NCBI RefSeq assembly: GCF_000420845.1
Contig: NZ_ATVS01000002.1
Location: forward strand, 163,350 to 227,349
Length of the DNA: 64,000 bases
Reading direction: 5' to 3'
DNA from: Butyrivibrio sp. AE3009
GTDB taxonomy: Bacteria > Bacillota > Clostridia > Lachnospirales > Lachnospiraceae
Below are positions 61,101 through 64,000 of the stretch, in pieces (the stretch's first letter is position 1; the number at the start of each line of letters is the position of its first letter). The notes beneath the pieces are model-generated. The model was not told the DNA's origin. It did not search any database and saw only the letters and a program-made list of their open reading frames with translations. The position numbers and the translations under genes are program-made.

Positions 61101-64000
61101 AAATACTCAGACAGGATCTGACATTACATCAGTTGCCAGCTTAAAAGAGCAGTTAGAAAGTGCAATGACTGCATTAAGCAATGCAGTTGGATATCTTAAT
61201 GACGATAAAACAGCAGGTAACATCGCCGCAGTTTATATGAGTGCAAATACCGCTGAGTCTACTGCAACAACAATTAAAGCTACTGCAGAAGGATATAAGG
61301 CAGCAGCGGAGAAAATAATAAATGAAAAGCTTCTTATAAATGAAGACTCTGAAAACGAAGCTTTTTACAGTGAAAAGACTATTGAAATTGCCAAGCAGCT
61401 TTTGGAAGCAGCTAATAGCATTATCAATGAAGCAAATACTGCTATAGATACAACCATTCCGGCAGCACGTCAGGTAGCAGATAATGCCCAGAAGGATCTG
61501 GACGACAAGGCAATGAATGATGCTATTTATGCTGCAAAAAAAGCAAATGATTCTATGCAGCTTGCTAAGGATGCAGAAGATGCTGCAACAGGTAAGAATA
61601 ATGCTCTTACAAAAGCACTTAATAAGCTGGGAGAAGAGCTTACTTACGACAATATAAATGCAGTAAATAATGCCGCTACCGATGCACAGACCGCAGCAGG
61701 AAGCGCTGCAACCAAAGCATCTGAGGCAAGTACTGCCGCAACTAATGCCAAGAATGCTGCTGAAGCAATTTCACAAGAAAAAGCTGATGCAAATGAAGAT
61801 TATAATAATGCCAAAACTGCAGCAAGTAATGCTTCGGAAGCTGCAAATAGCGCAGCTGAATCAGCTAAAAAAGTAGCTGATGAGGTATCCAAAGCTGCTA
61901 TCGATGCTTTGGCAGAAGCGGAGAAAGCAAGGAAAAAACTGAACGCACAGAGCGCAGTAGATGCATTAAATACAGCAAAAGGAGAACTTGATAAAAAAGT
62001 AAAAACAGAGAATGCTGATGAGAATGATACATTGGATTTAGCCAATGATGCTCTCACAAATGCAAATAATGCACTTGAACAGGATGAAAAGACTTCAGAA
62101 GAAAAAATTGCTGACCTAAGTGATGCAGCTATTGAAGCCATAAATCTGGCTCTGGATATCATTAATGCAGCAGAGGCAGTAATAAATGCAGCAGATGCTG
62201 TAATCAGCGCAGCCGAAGAGATGGAAGAAGGCGATGCTAAGAATAATGCTATCAGCGCTGCTAACGAAGCTAAAGGGCAGGCAGAAAACATTAAGGCAAA
62301 AGCACAGGAATTACTGGAAAATGCTGAAAAAGCACAGGAGATTGCAGAAGATGCTCAGACTGCTCTTGACCTTGCCAAAAAAGAAGGAGCTCTTAGAATA
62401 GCGGAAGAAACCGACAAGGCAGCAGAAGATGCCCATAATAAGGCAATTATTGCAGAAAATGCCGGTAAAAAACTTAAATCCGAAGAAGAGCCGACAATAG
62501 AAGATGTACGTGCTACCAAAAAAGCAGCTGAAGAAGCAGAAGAAGCAGCCAAAGAGGCCGAGAGACTTCAGGAATTGGCAGAAACAGCAGCTAATGCAAC
62601 TTTAGATCCCGATGCCAGAAAAGCAGCTGAGGATGCAGCCGGGAATGCAAAGGATGCAGCCAAAGAAGCGAGGGATGCAGCCAAAGATGCAAAGGCAGCT
62701 GCAGATAAAGCTGCTCGTGAAATTATTGATGATCTTATCAAGAAAATAATTGATGCAGCTGAGGTTGCAGAAAACAGAGCAGGTGATGCAGCAGATGAAT
62801 ACGGAAAAGCGCAGACAGCTGCAGCAAAGAATCCTTCCGAAGCTACAATAAAGGAAGTTCAGACAGCTGCAGACAATGCACAGACCGCAGCAAATGAGGT
62901 GCATGACAAGGCTCTTGAAATCTCTGATGCTTATGAGAGAGCCATAGAAGCAGCTAAGGAAATCAGTGATCCCGACAAAAAGTCCGCAGCAGCTGCAGCT
63001 ATTGAAAAGGTTGCAGATGATAAAGATGCAGTATTGGGCAAAGGGGATGAAAAGGGCTTCGATGCTCAGGCTGCCGATGATGCAGCAAATGCTAAAGCTA
63101 TGCTTGATGAAGTTAAGAAGAACTTTGCAAGTGATGCAGTAAAAAATGCAGGGATTGCAGTAAGTAGTGCCAATACAGCAATACAGGCCGCAAAGGATGC
63201 AGCTGACAAGGCAAATAAGGCAGCTCAGGTAGCAAGAAAGGATCCTTCAAAGGAAACAATTGCAGCAGCAAAGACAGCTGCCGGTGAAGCAAAGACTGCA
63301 TATGATAATGTAATTGCAACAGTACAGCCCGCCAAGGAGGCAGCTAAGGCAGCAATTTCAGCTGCAGCCGTAACTGATGATGGTGATATTAGCTCACAGG
63401 CAATACAGGCAGCAATTGATGCTGCCGGAATTTCAGCAGATGCCGCAACTGCAGCAGATACTGTTGATAAGGCAATGGAAAATGCCACTACAGCAGCCGG
63501 TGAAGCTACGGCTACCCTTGAGAGTGCAGCAACAGATGCAATCCGGGCAGCAAATGATGCAGCATCAGCTATAACAAAAGAGGAAGGCGTAGTTAAAAAG
63601 GCAGAGGCAGCCATTGAGGCAACCAACACTCCTTCAATAGAAACAGTTTCAGCAGCTAAAATTGCAGCTGATGAGGCAGATGATGCCGCCCAGGCAGCCA
63701 TTGACGCCGGGGCTGCAGCAAGAGAACTTGCTGCAAAGATGGCAACAGAGGAAGAGGCAAAAGACGAAACAACCACAGCTTACAAGCTGCTCCAGGCAGC
63801 AGAAGCAGCAGAGGCAGCAGCCGGGGAGGCCCAAAAAAAGGCTACAGACGCCAGAACAGCAGCAGAGACTGCACAGGGCAAGCTTGACAAGGATCCTGCA
63901 GCCTACAGCACAGTTCTTGTAGAGAAGAACAAGGCAGAGGCAGCAGCAGCGAACGCCGAAGCAGCTAAGAATACAGCAGTTTCAGAGAGCGATACTGCCA
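58108..64000 (+). CDS. Giant secreted Ala-rich repeat protein (incomplete at the window end)
   Basis: From ATG 58108 (AAGGAG at 58096-58101) one frame stays open to the window edge: at least 1964 codons, with no stop. A signal peptide (MKEKFTRTIAFILAIVIMVG...VKAEA) ends near residue 31. Residues 35-235 and 255-415 look like two related beta-sandwich modules rich in Tyr/Asn/Asp, possibly ligand-binding. A Ser/Thr/Gly linker follows. From about residue 430 the chain is Ala/Lys/Glu/Asp-rich helix in degenerate units that open with x-P-S/T-x-E-x-V/I and run A-x-x-A-A-x-x-A (openings near residues 462, 701, 805, 1461, 1574, 1711, 1841). A long stalk or adhesin is likely. The C-terminus is unseen. 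Ala is mostly GCA. The 200 bases upstream hold no gene and no convincing promoter. Confidence 0.85.
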   Translation, partial: MKEKFTRTIAFILAIVIMVGSINFTAVKAEAASSSIVGFYVSWGDTANVSGSAIKTFSKSKVVTDRWGKLSEQKLQEIKFDVNYRDQYNEYVLDLGKAYYGFEVDHIAIKFRTDNSKNTIDRDNPGFGVRLLDTNALNATSAESLKKNNTSVYYTCKTMRRSDWISKELKKSNSYELNIYPGSYTPPVNMGDWSGEFSGHFKAISFYRDDEIKSSASYNKGTFKVGIESIIIYGKPSATKKPVYSDTNNTYKITYDCTSGSEDNVEFYNRIEGGKHCTDGYLTFTHDFQEKYFQMKKEGKKNEVDLSRLVSMEVDMENSYDINVPASYPIFTYKLLDENQNEIFSYEDASRKGVNYIEPSTGIAKYFDIMVNNGDYYDYDHPTWGNNYKYSKDIRIKSITFTMAKEVNPYSGGSTETQGNSSTSESTYYYDDKTLQEMYDAANEAFSAYMNALAAKRDVESTPTAANIKKAKDAADRAAAAVEPAKKAAETAKKISENAPSCQDRDAAKEWMEYAKQFGELVGPAGEEADAAAETAKKIFDNAAIEAGNKASDVASTTYALGGAAKTAADALKTTVNIITIDAAKKAAQEAKDAAGVKTSTNEETAYGAAQAAHTAAEQAYAETAKNTATAGEKIAKEAAEYAIAQANSAETAAEAALTKLNGDAEDATTAAKNKKSTADTRASEAITAAANAMTEVAKKEPSITELKSLADRADDKAKSAENAAKAANNAATAAEEAAALLIRKDKTVDNDSVEGKAQQAAKDAKESADKASVAADAARAAAAAARAIKAAEEVNVAIKNLENNPSTENVAAVRSAASAASTAATEAETWAGKKSVSTTDQDVADAAVKAKKAAAAAAEEAKDAVSAADIAAGNAEENMDAAAKEAAKAIREAKEAAEAAKKAATAAKNASESVDTKAEIEAAYKAEKAATAAAATANAKAAAANTAASKVVDNADLKQSVIDAATEATKQESEAKKQATAAKNAADNARKALDSAANTQTGSDITSVASLKEQLESAMTALSNAVGYLNDDKTAGNIAAVYMSANTAESTATTIKATAEGYKAAAEKIINEKLLINEDSENEAFYSEKTIEIAKQLLEAANSIINEANTAIDTTIPAARQVADNAQKDLDDKAMNDAIYAAKKANDSMQLAKDAEDAATGKNNALTKALNKLGEELTYDNINAVNNAATDAQTAAGSAATKASEASTAATNAKNAAEAISQEKADANEDYNNAKTAASNASEAANSAAESAKKVADEVSKAAIDALAEAEKARKKLNAQSAVDALNTAKGELDKKVKTENADENDTLDLANDALTNANNALEQDEKTSEEKIADLSDAAIEAINLALDIINAAEAVINAADAVISAAEEMEEGDAKNNAISAANEAKGQAENIKAKAQELLENAEKAQEIAEDAQTALDLAKKEGALRIAEETDKAAEDAHNKAIIAENAGKKLKSEEEPTIEDVRATKKAAEEAEEAAKEAERLQELAETAANATLDPDARKAAEDAAGNAKDAAKEARDAAKDAKAAADKAAREIIDDLIKKIIDAAEVAENRAGDAADEYGKAQTAAAKNPSEATIKEVQTAADNAQTAANEVHDKALEISDAYERAIEAAKEISDPDKKSAAAAAIEKVADDKDAVLGKGDEKGFDAQAADDAANAKAMLDEVKKNFASDAVKNAGIAVSSANTAIQAAKDAADKANKAAQVARKDPSKETIAAAKTAAGEAKTAYDNVIATVQPAKEAAKAAISAAAVTDDGDISSQAIQAAIDAAGISADAATAADTVDKAMENATTAAGEATATLESAATDAIRAANDAASAITKEEGVVKKAEAAIEATNTPSIETVSAAKIAADEADDAAQAAIDAGAAARELAAKMATEEEAKDETTTAYKLLQAAEAAEAAAGEAQKKATDARTAAETAQGKLDKDPAAYSTVLVEKNKAEAAAANAEAAKNTAVSESDTA

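Noticed and set aside
59394..63834. Several long Ala- or Leu/Gln-rich frames on both strands
   Set aside because: They are shadows of the GCA/GCT-rich repeats of the giant plus-strand gene, whose frame is open throughout.

Overview
The window reads as chromosomal DNA of an anaerobic, moderately low-GC Firmicute, most likely a Lachnospiraceae member close to Butyrivibrio. The pointers are a Re-type citrate synthase, a three-gene anaerobic glycerol-3-phosphate dehydrogenase cluster, GH120 and GH29 glycosidases, a non-catalytic CBM2-type surface protein, TTGACA/TATAAT-type promoters with 17-base spacers, strong Shine-Dalgarno sites and several TTG starts. Genus is inferred from protein style. 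I saw no rRNA, tRNA, CRISPR, phage or intact insertion sequence.

Layout. 1-5150: the end of a UDP-glucose dehydrogenase gene, a long inverted repeat, tyrA-aroA and an EF-G paralogue. 5237-7183: a membrane EAL phosphodiesterase. 7285-10809: Re-citrate synthase, an FCD-type GntR regulator and NADP isocitrate dehydrogenase, which I read as a regulated oxidative branch towards 2-oxoglutarate and glutamate. A near-perfect GntR-type operator covers the first promoter. 10898-21242: housekeeping genes (ABC-F ATPase, CPBP protease, purine permease, hflK-hflC, rho, PilZ protein, yggS and a small orphan). 21354-22621: a GGDEF cyclase and a probable 30-residue membrane protein.

22759-34241 is a tightly spaced seven-gene run: a GNAT protein, a 1070-residue orphan, a GH120 beta-xylosidase with an unusual C-terminal extension, a condensation-like acyltransferase, a zinc-ribbon membrane protein, a Notum-like esterase and a GH29 alpha-L-fucosidase. 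This suggests intracellular processing of imported, acylated hemicellulose or pectin fragments. It is followed by a divergent pair around an 18-bp palindrome, an AraC regulator and a membrane-anchored carboxylesterase. 39160-44729 is a glycerol operon (glpP, glpK, the three dehydrogenase subunits) behind a structured leader.

44826-46729 holds a small peptide gene with a textbook double-glycine leader, overlapping the gene for a membrane-sensor PP2C phosphatase. This is the best candidate for an undescribed signalling system. 46810-48504 encodes a secreted protein with two CBM6/35/36-like and two CBM2-like modules joined by Pro-Glu linkers and no catalytic domain. 49039-57855 carries argH, asd, an ATPase/nuclease-family protein whose two active sites both look lost, an overlapping topoisomerase III gene with five zinc repeats, and a MATE exporter.

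58108 to the window end is one uninterrupted reading frame (at least 1964 codons, running off the edge) for a giant secreted Ala-rich helical protein built from degenerate repeats. Cyclic-di-GMP is a recurring theme: one EAL, one GGDEF and one PilZ protein lie within 17 kb.
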